From Bizionia myxarmorum (lineage in GTDB: Bacteria > Bacteroidota > Bacteroidia > Flavobacteriales > Flavobacteriaceae): a DNA stretch of 64,000 nucleotides. A program made the position numbers and the translations under genes. The notes beneath the pieces were generated by a model, which was given only the letters and a program-made list of their open reading frames with translations, did no database searches and was not told the origin of the DNA. The stretch covers positions 1-64,000 of the forward strand of contig NZ_VSKK01000003.1 of assembly GCF_008086205.1 (NCBI RefSeq), in the 5' to 3' direction. Shown piece after piece: positions 16,605 through 25,497 of the stretch. The first letter of the stretch is position 1. Every line of letters starts with the position of its first letter.

Positions 16605-19600
16605 GTGGCAACAATCTTGCTGCTCTTTATTATCTTGGTGCTTTTGCTATCTCTTCCGGTGGTGCAAACGGGTATTGCTAAACATGTTACGCAAAGATTA
16701 AATTCAGAATTTAAAACAAATATAAATATTGAGCGTATTGGCTTGCAAATAAATGGGGAAGTGGATATGAAAGGCGTGTTAATTCGCGACTTTAAAAAAG
16801 ACACGCTTATAAGTGCTACAGAGTTAAATACCTCTATTATAAGTTTTCGTAACTTATATAACGGTCGTCTTGTGTTTGGAGATATCGATTTAAAAGATGT
16901 AATTTTTAATCTGGTTACTTATAAAGGTGAAACAGTAACAAATTTAGATGTATTTGTTGCGCGTTTTGATGCCGATAATAAAGAAAATAAAGAAAGTTCA
17001 TTTTTCATGTCTTCTAGTGATGTCACCATCCGAGATGGTATTTTCCGTATGACCAATGAAAACAATGACGTGCCTAAAATATTGGAGTTTACCAATATTT
17101 ACACCAATGCCACCAATTTGCTAATTAATGGTCCTAATGTAAGCACTCGTATCAACACATTGGCGTTTGATGATAGTCGGGGTTTGAAAATGAAAAATTT
17201 AGTCACCAATTTTTCCTATACTAAAGAGCAGATTTTTCTAGATAATTTAGATATTAAAACCGAAAACTCCATTTTAAAAGGTGACGTGAAATTCAATTAT
17301 GATCGGGAAGATTTACAATTTTTCACAGACAAAGTTTTATTAGACGCGCATTTTACGGAAGCCGATATTGCTTTAAACGAGTTAAACATTTTTTATAATG
17401 AATTTGGTATCAATCAGCATGCTACTTTTAGTACACACGTAACGGGGACGCTAAATGATATGACGCTTTCCAATTTAAAATTAAACACCTCCAGTAGTCG
17501 CATTTACGGGGATTTACATTTTAAAAACCTGTTTACTAAAGACAAGGGGAATTTTTATATGAAAGGAGATTTCACCAATCTCTCTTCAAACTATAGAGAT
17601 TTAAAAGCCTTGTTGCCAAATGTTCTAGGAAATTCAATTCCATCGGCTTTTGATAGGCTTGGACGTTTTACTATTGTTGGACAATCCGAAATTACAACGA
17701 CTGATATTAAAGCCATTTTGCAAATTCAAACGGATTTAGGCTATATAGATTCCAATTTGGAAATGAAAACCTTTAGCGATGTAGATAATGCGAGTTATAA
17801 AGGTAAAATTGTTTTCAAGGATTTTGATATTGGACGATTCATGGAAAACCCAAAATGGGGAAAAACATCCTTAAACTTAAATGTAAACGGAAAGGGTTTT
17901 AGTTTAAAAGGTTTGAATACCAAGCTTTTGGGTGATATTTTCGCCATAAATTATAATGGATATGAGTATAATAATATAGAGGTTTCTGGTAAAATAGGTA
18001 ATAATATTTATGATGGAACTATAGTTTCAAACGATGAAAATTTAAAGTTGAAGTTTAATGGTTTAGCAAATTTCAATAAAAAAATTAATGAATTCGATTT
18101 TGAAGCAGATGTAGATTATGCCAATTTGAATGCTATGAATTTTGTGAAAAATGATAGTATTTCTACATTTAAAGGTTCTATAATCATGAAAGCCACTGGT
18201 ACTACGGTTAATAATGCCATTGGTACGTTGCAGTTTTATGACACGTCTTATATTAATGAGCATGATGAATACTTTTTTGATGATTTTGAAATTACCTCCA
18301 GTTTTGAAAAAGAAGTGCATTTTATAAATGTGAATTCACCAGATATTATAACCGGTCAATTAAGCGGTGTTTTCCTTTTTGAAGATATTGGGAAACTTTT
18401 TGAAAACGCCATTGGTAGTATTTACGCCAATTACCAGCCCTATAAGGTGATGGAAAATCAGTACATCGATTTTAATTTTAATATTTATAATAAGATTGTT
18501 GAGGTTTTTGTTCCAGATATAGAATTAGGCAGCAACACTTATATTCGTGGACATGTTGAGAGTAGTGAGGATGAATTTAAACTCACCTTTAAATCGCCAA
18601 AAATTAAACTTTTTGATTATTTCGCAGATAAAATTTCATTGCAAGTCGATAATAAAAACCCGCTTTTCAATACTTATGTGGAAGTGGATAGTATCAATAC
18701 CAATTTTTATAATATTTCGAAATTCAACCTAATTAATGTGACCTTAAAAGACACGTTATTTATGCGTTCTGAATTTAACGGTGGCAAAAACAATAGTGAT
18801 GTTTACAATTTAAGTTTTTACCATACCATAAATAAGGAAAACAAATCTGTTGTCGGTTTTAGTCGTTCGGATGCTACTTTTAAAGGAAACACCTGGTTAA
18901 TTAATCCAAACCGAAATAATAAAAACCGTTTGATATTCGACAATAAATTTAAGAATGTCAAAATAGACTCTTTTTTGATGAGTCATAACAATGAGCAAAT
19001 TCGTTTGATGGGAGCCTTAAGAGATTCGACCTACAAGGACATTAAAATGAACTTCAAAGACGTAGATTTGGCCAAGATTACGCCCACAATAGATCGGTTA
19101 GATTTGCAAGGAAATGTAAATGGGAAACTAGATATTTTCCAGCAAAATGGGCAATATCTGCCAGATTCAAACATAACTATTGATGATTTAGAAATTAATG
19201 GATTAGTTTTAGGTTCTTTTGATGCTCAAATTCGTGGTAATGAATCATTGACTAACTATTCAGTTTACGCCAAGATTAAAGATGATCAAACTGAATCTTT
19301 ATCGGCAATTGGTATTATAGATGTAGCCGAAGATGTGTCCACGATTGATGTGAATTTGAATTTCAACAACTTCAATCTGTCGCCTTTAAATCCGTTTTTA
19401 GATGGTGTTTTATCTAATATTCGAGGCGATGTTACCGGTTTAACAAAAGTGCAAGGTAGCCTCAAGAAACCTGAAATTAATGGAGATTTGGTGCTTAATA
19501 ATGGCGGACTAACAGTTCCTTATTTGAATGTGGATTTTGATTTTGCTAATAAGTCGTCGGTGACGCTGGATAATCAGAGTTTTGTTTTTAATAATATTAA

Positions 19601-21017
19601 AATTAGGGATACAAAATACAATTCCAACGGTGTTCTAAACGGGTTTATTAAGCATGTTAATTTTTCTGATTGGAGTTTAGGTATTGATATCACTACACCA
19701 CGATTATTAGTTCTCGATACCCAAGAAGAAACGGAGCAAGCACCTTATTATGGAACTGGGTTTATTGGTGGTATTGCCAGCATTAAAGGGCCAACAAGTG
19801 ATTTGGTAATTAGTGTAATAGGCGAAACCAAGGCGGGGACGTCATTTGTAATACCTCTCACAGATTCTGCCACTTTTGGTGACAATTCTTTTATTCATTT
19901 CTTAACGCCTGAAGAGAAATTAGCAAAAGCTATGGGTGAAGAAATTCGGAATCAAAATATTTCAGGACTAGAATTAGATTTTGAACTGGATATTACCCAA
20001 GATGCCGAAATTGAAATTGTAATTGATAAAGTTTCTGGTAGTACCATTAAAGGAAGCGGCGTTGGTGGTTTACTTATTGATATCAACACAAACGGTAAAT
20101 TTAATATTTATGGTGATTTTGCCGTATTTCAAGGCGTCTATAATTTCATGTTTGGTGGAATCGTTCAGAAGAAATTTATTGTAGAACCAGGAGGAACATT
20201 AGCGTGGGAAGGAGATCCGTTTACGGCACAAGTGAATATTAGTGCTATTTACAAAACACAGGCTAATCCATCGCCTTTGCTGGATAACCCCATTAATAGA
20301 AGTATTCCCGTCCATGTTTTTACTAATTTAAGTGGACCTTTGGAGAAACCACAAATAGAATTTGAATTCGAATTTCCTACTGTAAACTCTACAGTGAGAT
20401 CCGAGTTGAATTACCGCTTGGATTCTAAAGAAGATCGTGATAACCAAGCTTTATATTTATTAGCAACCGGGGCATTTTCTAACCGGTTAAATGATATTAA
20501 TATTACAGGAACGGTAACCGAGCGTTTAAACGGAATTATTAATGGTTTCTTTTCTACTAGTGATAATAAAGTGAATATCGGTGTGAATTTTGAAGCGGGT
20601 GAAAACACGCCCGATTACCAAACCGATGACCGATTAGGTGTTACCTTGCAAACCAACATTAGCGACCGAATTTTGATAAATGGAAAAGTTGGTGTTCCGG
20701 TTGGTGGCGTTAGTGAAACCGTTATTGCCGGCGATGTGCAAATCGATTTTCTTTTGAATGATGAAGGTACCTTAACCGCTAAAGTTTTCAACCGTGAAAA
20801 CAGTATTCGAAATTTTGGTGAAGAAATTGGCTATACTCAAGGCGTTGGTATAGCATGGAATGTGGATTTTGATACCTTTAGTGAGCTTATTCAAATTATT
20901 TTTAAAGGGAAACAGGAATACGAAGCTGAAAAAGCCAAGGAAGCAGAAGAATCTGAAGACAATGAAAAAGATATTCCAAAATATATAGGTTTCAAAGAAG
21001 AAGAAACGGATAAATAG
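16605..21017 (+). CDS. tamB: TamB family translocation and assembly module protein
   Basis: A 1470-residue protein with an N-terminal transmembrane anchor, long runs of amphipathic beta strands and a C-terminal DUF490/TamB domain. That domain holds DLVISVIGETKAGTSFVIPL and the final barrel-like strands. It spans the periplasm and moves lipids or assembles outer-membrane proteins. The first acceptable start codon is the GTG at 16605. The codons just before it (16566-16604) read KRIKKFFKILARL in frame, the basic flank such anchors normally have, and a stop lies at 16563. The true start may be the ATC at 16572. See findings. Confidence 0.9.
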   Translation: MATILLLFIILVLLLSLPVVQTGIAKHVTQRLNSEFKTNINIERIGLQINGEVDMKGVLIRDFKKDTLISATELNTSIISFRNLYNGRLVFGDIDLKDVIFNLVTYKGETVTNLDVFVARFDADNKENKESSFFMSSSDVTIRDGIFRMTNENNDVPKILEFTNIYTNATNLLINGPNVSTRINTLAFDDSRGLKMKNLVTNFSYTKEQIFLDNLDIKTENSILKGDVKFNYDREDLQFFTDKVLLDAHFTEADIALNELNIFYNEFGINQHATFSTHVTGTLNDMTLSNLKLNTSSSRIYGDLHFKNLFTKDKGNFYMKGDFTNLSSNYRDLKALLPNVLGNSIPSAFDRLGRFTIVGQSEITTTDIKAILQIQTDLGYIDSNLEMKTFSDVDNASYKGKIVFKDFDIGRFMENPKWGKTSLNLNVNGKGFSLKGLNTKLLGDIFAINYNGYEYNNIEVSGKIGNNIYDGTIVSNDENLKLKFNGLANFNKKINEFDFEADVDYANLNAMNFVKNDSISTFKGSIIMKATGTTVNNAIGTLQFYDTSYINEHDEYFFDDFEITSSFEKEVHFINVNSPDIITGQLSGVFLFEDIGKLFENAIGSIYANYQPYKVMENQYIDFNFNIYNKIVEVFVPDIELGSNTYIRGHVESSEDEFKLTFKSPKIKLFDYFADKISLQVDNKNPLFNTYVEVDSINTNFYNISKFNLINVTLKDTLFMRSEFNGGKNNSDVYNLSFYHTINKENKSVVGFSRSDATFKGNTWLINPNRNNKNRLIFDNKFKNVKIDSFLMSHNNEQIRLMGALRDSTYKDIKMNFKDVDLAKITPTIDRLDLQGNVNGKLDIFQQNGQYLPDSNITIDDLEINGLVLGSFDAQIRGNESLTNYSVYAKIKDDQTESLSAIGIIDVAEDVSTIDVNLNFNNFNLSPLNPFLDGVLSNIRGDVTGLTKVQGSLKKPEINGDLVLNNGGLTVPYLNVDFDFANKSSVTLDNQSFVFNNIKIRDTKYNSNGVLNGFIKHVNFSDWSLGIDITTPRLLVLDTQEETEQAPYYGTGFIGGIASIKGPTSDLVISVIGETKAGTSFVIPLTDSATFGDNSFIHFLTPEEKLAKAMGEEIRNQNISGLELDFELDITQDAEIEIVIDKVSGSTIKGSGVGGLLIDINTNGKFNIYGDFAVFQGVYNFMFGGIVQKKFIVEPGGTLAWEGDPFTAQVNISAIYKTQANPSPLLDNPINRSIPVHVFTNLSGPLEKPQIEFEFEFPTVNSTVRSELNYRLDSKEDRDNQALYLLATGAFSNRLNDINITGTVTERLNGIINGFFSTSDNKVNIGVNFEAGENTPDYQTDDRLGVTLQTNISDRILINGKVGVPVGGVSETVIAGDVQIDFLLNDEGTLTAKVFNRENSIRNFGEEIGYTQGVGIAWNVDFDTFSELIQIIFKGKQEYEAEKAKEAEESEDNEKDIPKYIGFKEEETDK

Positions 21018-21170
21018 AAGCGCAAAAATTCATAATTATCTTATAAAAAAGCTGAAACTTCAAATTGGTATTAATTAAAACGCTTGAGTTTTATATCAGT
21101 TATTATTTTATTAGGAATAGCACGGTTTATAGTTATTCTTTACTAGATTTACTTAAATTAGCAATACATC

Positions 21171-22157
21171 ATGTCTAAAAAGATTAAAAAAATAGGAGTT
21201 TTAACATCGGGTGGCGACGCTCCTGGAATGAATGCTGCAATACGTTCTGTTGTTAGAACCTGTGCCTATCATGAAATAGAATGCGTTGGTATTTACAGAG
21301 GTTTTGAAGGGTTAATTGAAGCCGATTTTAAGCCACTTTCTGCGCGAAGTGTTAATAATATTATTCATACGGGTGGCACCATGCTAAAATCGGCTAGATG
21401 TCAGGAATTTAGAACGGATGAAGGTCGACAAAAAGCACATGAAAATCTTAAAAATGCCAATATAGATGCTTTGGTAATTATTGGAGGAGATGGAAGCTTT
21501 AACGGCGGTTTAGTGTTTAATAAAGCGTTTAATTTTCCAATTATTGGAATTCCTGGTACTATTGATAATGATATTTTTGGAACCAATTTCACTTTAGGTT
21601 TTGATACAGCTATAAATACGGTAGTTGAAGTTATTGATAAAATTAGAGACACGGCAAGTTCCCATAAAAGGTTATTTTTTGTAGAAGTAATGGGTCGCGA
21701 TGTGGGCCATATTGCATTAAATGCGGGTGTTGGAGCAGGAGCGGAAGAAATATTAATACCAGAAGAAGATTTAGGTTTAGAGCGGCTTTTAGAATCTTTA
21801 AGACGCAGTAAAAAATCCGGCAAATCATCTAGTATTGTTGTGGTTGCTGAAGGTGATAAGATTGGAAAAAATGTTTTCGAATTGAAAGATTATGTGGAAG
21901 AAAATATGCCAGAATATGATGTGCGTGTTTCGGTTTTAGGCCACATGCAGCGTGGTGGATCACCATCGTGTTTTGATCGGGTTTTAGCTAGTAGAATGGG
22001 TGTGAAAGCTGTAGAAACACTGTTGGAAGGTAAAACCAATTTTATGGTGGGTATTATTGATAATAAAATAACGCTTACCCCATTGGAAAAAGCCGTAAAA
22101 GGTAAAACAGAAATAAATAAAGAGCTATTACGTGTGTCAGATATTATGACCACTTAA
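21171..22157 (+). CDS. pfkA: ATP-dependent 6-phosphofructokinase
   Basis: Group I PFK of 328 residues. The ATP loop is LTSGGDAPGMNAAIRS, the ATP/Mg site is GGDGSF and the catalytic segment is GIPGTIDNDI. It is followed by the substrate-binding MGRDVGHIAL. It phosphorylates fructose 6-phosphate in glycolysis. It is the first gene of a plus-strand run with gap, a NAG kinase and mgsA, with 31 bases to gap. Confidence 0.97.
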   Translation: MSKKIKKIGVLTSGGDAPGMNAAIRSVVRTCAYHEIECVGIYRGFEGLIEADFKPLSARSVNNIIHTGGTMLKSARCQEFRTDEGRQKAHENLKNANIDALVIIGGDGSFNGGLVFNKAFNFPIIGIPGTIDNDIFGTNFTLGFDTAINTVVEVIDKIRDTASSHKRLFFVEVMGRDVGHIALNAGVGAGAEEILIPEEDLGLERLLESLRRSKKSGKSSSIVVVAEGDKIGKNVFELKDYVEENMPEYDVRVSVLGHMQRGGSPSCFDRVLASRMGVKAVETLLEGKTNFMVGIIDNKITLTPLEKAVKGKTEINKELLRVSDIMTT

Positions 22158-22188
22158 TAATTAATACTAATAAGAAATAGAGAAGAAG

Positions 22189-23190
22189 ATGTCAAAATTA
22201 AAATTAGGTATAAACGGATTTGGAAGAATAGGTCGCATTGTTTTTAGAGCAAGTATACAAAGACCAAATGTTGAGGTTGTAGGTATTAATGATTTATTAG
22301 AAGTAGAGCATTTAGCTTATTTATTAAAATATGATTCGGTTCATGGTCGTTTTGATGGAACAGTGGAAGTAAAAGATGGCCATTTGGTGGTAAATGGAAA
22401 AACGGTTCGCGTAACGGCAGAACGCGATCCAAAAAACTTAAAATGGGATGAAGTGGGTGCCACGGTTATTGCCGATTGTACAGGTATTTTTAAAAGTATT
22501 GAATCAGCGCATGGACATATTGATGCTGGCGCTAAAAAAGTGGTGATTTCAGCTCCAAGTAAAGATGCGCCTATGTTTGTAATGGGTGTAAATCATAAAG
22601 ATGCTAAAGCGTCTGATACCATTGTTTCAAATGCTTCATGTACCACGAACTGTTTGGCTCCTATGGCGAAAATTATTAACGATAATTTTGGCTTTGAAGA
22701 AGGTTTAATGACCACTGTTCACGCGGCAACATCATCACAAAGCACCGTGGATGCGCCAAGTGCCAAAAACTACCGTTTAGGACGCTCTGCATTAAATAAT
22801 ATTATCCCAACTACTACTGGTGCTGCAAAAGCAGTTGGTATTGTGATACCAGAGTTAGATGGTAAAGTAACCGGAATGGCATTTCGCGTACCAACAGCAG
22901 ATGTTTCTGTGGTAGACTTAACTGTAAGAACCAAAAAAGAAACCTCGATAGAGGAAATTAAAAAAGCATTTAAAGATGCTTCAAATGGCGCTTATAAAGG
23001 TATTGTAGGCTATACGGAAGATGCCGTTGTTTCGCAAGATTTTGTTGGTGAAACCAATATTTGTGTTTTTGATGCCGATGCATCTATAGAATTAAATTCT
23101 AAATTCTTTAAAGTAGTAGGATGGTATGATAATGAGTTTGCCTATTCCTATAAATTAGTTGAATTAGCAGAGCACATAAACAGTTTATAA
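22189..23190 (+). CDS. gap: Glyceraldehyde-3-phosphate dehydrogenase, type I
   Basis: The NAD fold begins [17 protein letters not shown]. The catalytic Cys is in [12 protein letters not shown], and the C-terminal [11 protein letters not shown] is complete. The length of 333 is normal. It follows pfkA closely and is ended by a clear hairpin terminator, though transcription may continue into the kinase gene. Confidence 0.97.
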   Translation: MSKLKLGINGFGRIGRIVFRASIQRPNVEVVGINDLLEVEHLAYLLKYDSVHGRFDGTVEVKDGHLVVNGKTVRVTAERDPKNLKWDEVGATVIADCTGIFKSIESAHGHIDAGAKKVVISAPSKDAPMFVMGVNHKDAKASDTIVSNASCTTNCLAPMAKIINDNFGFEEGLMTTVHAATSSQSTVDAPSAKNYRLGRSALNNIIPTTTGAAKAVGIVIPELDGKVTGMAFRVPTADVSVVDLTVRTKKETSIEEIKKAFKDASNGAYKGIVGYTEDAVVSQDFVGETNICVFDADASIELNSKFFKVVGWYDNEFAYSYKLVELAEHINSL

Positions 23191-23205
23191 ATTAAACGAC
23201 ACCTC

Positions 23206-23252
23206 AATCCGCAGGATTATAATTAATTGTAGTCTGCGGATTTGTTCTTTTT
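23206..23252 (+). terminator. Terminator hairpin after gap
   Basis: AATCCGCAG (23206-23214) pairs perfectly with CTGCGGATT (23234-23242), followed by TGTTCTTTTT. It lies 16 bases after the gap stop and 18 bases before the next start. Confidence 0.8.
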
Positions 23253-23259
23253 AGAAAAT

Positions 23260-24123
23260 ATGATATTAATAGTTGATAGTGGTTCTACAAAATCGGATTG
23301 GATTTCAGTTGATGAAAATGGCAAGCATGTATTAAATAAGATAAAAACTAAAGGTTTAAATCCAGCCATTTTAAACAAAGATGAATTGTTTGAAATCATC
23401 AATAATCATCCCGAATTGCAAAAACATAAATTGCTTGTTGATCAGGTCTTTTTTTATGGTGCCGGTTGTGGTACAGAAAAACCACGATTACTTTTAAAAT
23501 CTGTTTTGGAATCTATTTTCCCCAACGCAGAAGTGGAGGTGAAAGAAGATACCTATGCAGCCGTTCGTGCTACTTTAAATGCGCCAAATGAAGCTGCCGT
23601 AGTTTGTATTTTAGGAACTGGATCTAATTGTAGTTATTTTGATGGCAGTAATCTGCATCAAAATGTGAAATCTTTGGGTTATACAATCATGGACGATGCT
23701 TCTGGAAATTATTATGGAAGACAATTAATTCGGGATTATTATTTTAATAGTATGCCAGAATCTATCCGAAAAACTTTTGCAGATACCTATAATATAGAAG
23801 CGGATGATATTAAGTTTAACCTTTATAAACAACCTAATCCAAATGCGTATTTAGCAGGATTTGCGGAATTTATGTTCAAAAATAAAGAATCAGTATATAT
23901 CCAGGAATTAATTAAAAAAGGTTTGCGTTTATTTTCAGAAACCATGATTTTGCAGTTTGAGGACGAAATCAAAAAAATTCCTGTTCATTTTGCGGGTTCT
24001 ATTGCGCATTTTTCAAGAGAAGAAATTTTAGAAGTGGCCAAAGAATACAATTATACTGTTGGTAATATTGTAAGACGACCTATTGATGGTTTGGTTAATT
24101 ATCACACAAACAGCAACACATAA
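23260..24123 (+). CDS. N-acetylglucosamine kinase-like protein (BadF/BadG/BcrA/BcrD ATPase family)
   Basis: The ASKHA fold begins MILIVDSGSTKSDW and has the second phosphate loop VCILGTGSNCSYFDG and the C-terminal VHFAGSIAHF. In Bacteroidota this group is usually called N-acetylglucosamine kinase, feeding amino sugars into glycolysis. The ATG at 23260 is preferred to a TTG at 23242, because the earlier codons overlap the terminator stem. Its TAA overlaps the ATG of mgsA (TAATG), so translation is coupled. Confidence 0.85.
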   Translation: MILIVDSGSTKSDWISVDENGKHVLNKIKTKGLNPAILNKDELFEIINNHPELQKHKLLVDQVFFYGAGCGTEKPRLLLKSVLESIFPNAEVEVKEDTYAAVRATLNAPNEAAVVCILGTGSNCSYFDGSNLHQNVKSLGYTIMDDASGNYYGRQLIRDYYFNSMPESIRKTFADTYNIEADDIKFNLYKQPNPNAYLAGFAEFMFKNKESVYIQELIKKGLRLFSETMILQFEDEIKKIPVHFAGSIAHFSREEILEVAKEYNYTVGNIVRRPIDGLVNYHTNSNT

Positions 24124-24497
24124 TGGAAATAGCAATTATTGCACATGATGGCAAAAAGGCCGAAATGGTTCAGTTTTTAAATGAACATAGAGACTTTTTT
24201 CATCAAGATCATATAACGTTAGTTTCTACGGGAACTACCGGAAATAAGGTTGAAAGCGCTGGCTATAAAGTAAAGAAATTATTATCAGGTCCTCTCGGTG
24301 GCGATGCCCAAATAGCAGGTCGAGTAGCCGAAGGCTTATGTAAAATGGTATTGTTTTTCAGAGATCCATTAGCCAAACATCCACATGAACCCGATGTTTT
24401 AATGCTTCTGCGTTTATGTGATGTGCATGATGTACCGTTAGCAACAAATCCGGCAACGGCCTTACTTTTAATTAAAGGTGTGTCGGCTTCAAATTAA
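24123..24497 (+). CDS. mgsA: Methylglyoxal synthase
   Basis: The protein begins MEIAIIAHDGKK, has the phosphate loop STGTTG, and the catalytic Asp is in GPLGGDAQIAG (D61). It is 124 residues long. It turns dihydroxyacetone phosphate into methylglyoxal and phosphate, a phosphate-releasing bypass of lower glycolysis. Its place after pfkA and gap fits control of triose-phosphate flux. Confidence 0.95.
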   Translation: MEIAIIAHDGKKAEMVQFLNEHRDFFHQDHITLVSTGTTGNKVESAGYKVKKLLSGPLGGDAQIAGRVAEGLCKMVLFFRDPLAKHPHEPDVLMLLRLCDVHDVPLATNPATALLLIKGVSASN

Positions 24498-24579
24498 AGT
24501 GATTCTATAACAGTTGGTTTAGATTAGTTGCCAAGGCGAAAACCAACAATTATTTTTACAAAGTGTTATTAATCAATTT

Positions 24580-25056
24580 TTATTGCGTTCCAAGTCCTTC
24601 AATAATATAAGATTCAGCTAATAATTTTATTTTTTCGGAATCGACTTTATTAAGTTTAAAATCAATTTGCTTTATTAGTTTCCCCTTCTTGAAATATAGT
24701 TTGGTATTTATAATTGTATCTAATTCTGTTTGTTTGTTTGAAAATTGTAGGAATTTAGCAAAAATCAATTTTTTCTCTTTATAATAAAATTCAAAGTATG
24801 CTATGGAGTCATTTGGATGAGCTGTTTCGGTTATTATACGGTAAAGTTTGTTTTTTTTGTCAGTTAACTCATATGTTGAAGTTCCACCAATAATTTCTCC
24901 GTTTAAATTCTCCGTATTGAATTCTGTTATAGATTCATTTAAGTCAGTTCGATTTTCTATTTCTTTTACGTGATTTTTGATTTCAGTAATTGTTTTATTT
25001 ACTGAACAACTTGTCAGAATAACAAAAATTAATAATATGCAGATTCGTTTTTTCAA
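24580..25056 (-). CDS. Small lipoprotein of unknown function
   Basis: The likely start is the TTG at 25056, giving a short basic leader KKRICILL, a hydrophobic core and the lipobox LTSC (about residues 16-19). A longer frame to 25080 also starts with TTG and lacks a better leader. The mature part, about 140 residues, has alternating strands and many Lys and Glu. No family recognised. Confidence 0.6.
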   Translation of the reverse strand: MKKRICILLIFVILTSCSVNKTITEIKNHVKEIENRTDLNESITEFNTENLNGEIIGGTSTYELTDKKNKLYRIITETAHPNDSIAYFEFYYKEKKLIFAKFLQFSNKQTELDTIINTKLYFKKGKLIKQIDFKLNKVDSEKIKLLAESYIIEGLGTQ

Positions 25057-25091
25057 ATAATTTACAACAATAAAGTACAACTAACTTCTTC

Positions 25092-25472
25092 CTACTTAAC
25101 AGCCATCACGCTAATTTCTACATTCACATATTTTGGTAAATTCGCCACTTCTACAGTTTCACGTGCTGGTGCCGTATCTGAATTGAAATAATTAGCATAA
25201 ACACTATTTATTTTTCCGAAATTGCCCATATCACTAATAAATATGGTCGATTTAATGACATTTTCAAACGTCATGTCTGCAGCTTCTAATACTGCTTTTA
25301 AGTTTTGCATAACTTGTTCAGTTTCCAATTCTATAGTTTCTAAAACCAACTCATTAGTTTCAGGATTTATAGCAATTTGTCCAGACGTATAAAGCATATT
25401 ACCAACTAAAACGGCTTGATTATAAGGTCCAATTGGAGCAGGTGCGTTTTTGGTATTGATTATTTTTTTCAT
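25092..25472 (-). CDS. ridA: RidA family reactive-intermediate deaminase
   Basis: The protein begins with PAPIGPYNQAVLVGNMLYTSGQI and ends with ARETVEVANLPKYVNVEISVMAVK, the typical RidA frame with the conserved Arg and Glu. At 126 residues it has the normal length. It hydrolyses reactive enamine/imine intermediates of PLP enzymes. It lies 25 bases after the LptD gene on the same strand. Confidence 0.93.
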   Translation of the reverse strand: MKKIINTKNAPAPIGPYNQAVLVGNMLYTSGQIAINPETNELVLETIELETEQVMQNLKAVLEAADMTFENVIKSTIFISDMGNFGKINSVYANYFNSDTAPARETVEVANLPKYVNVEISVMAVK

Positions 25473-25497
25473 AATAAAAAGGATAAGAAATTTAGAA

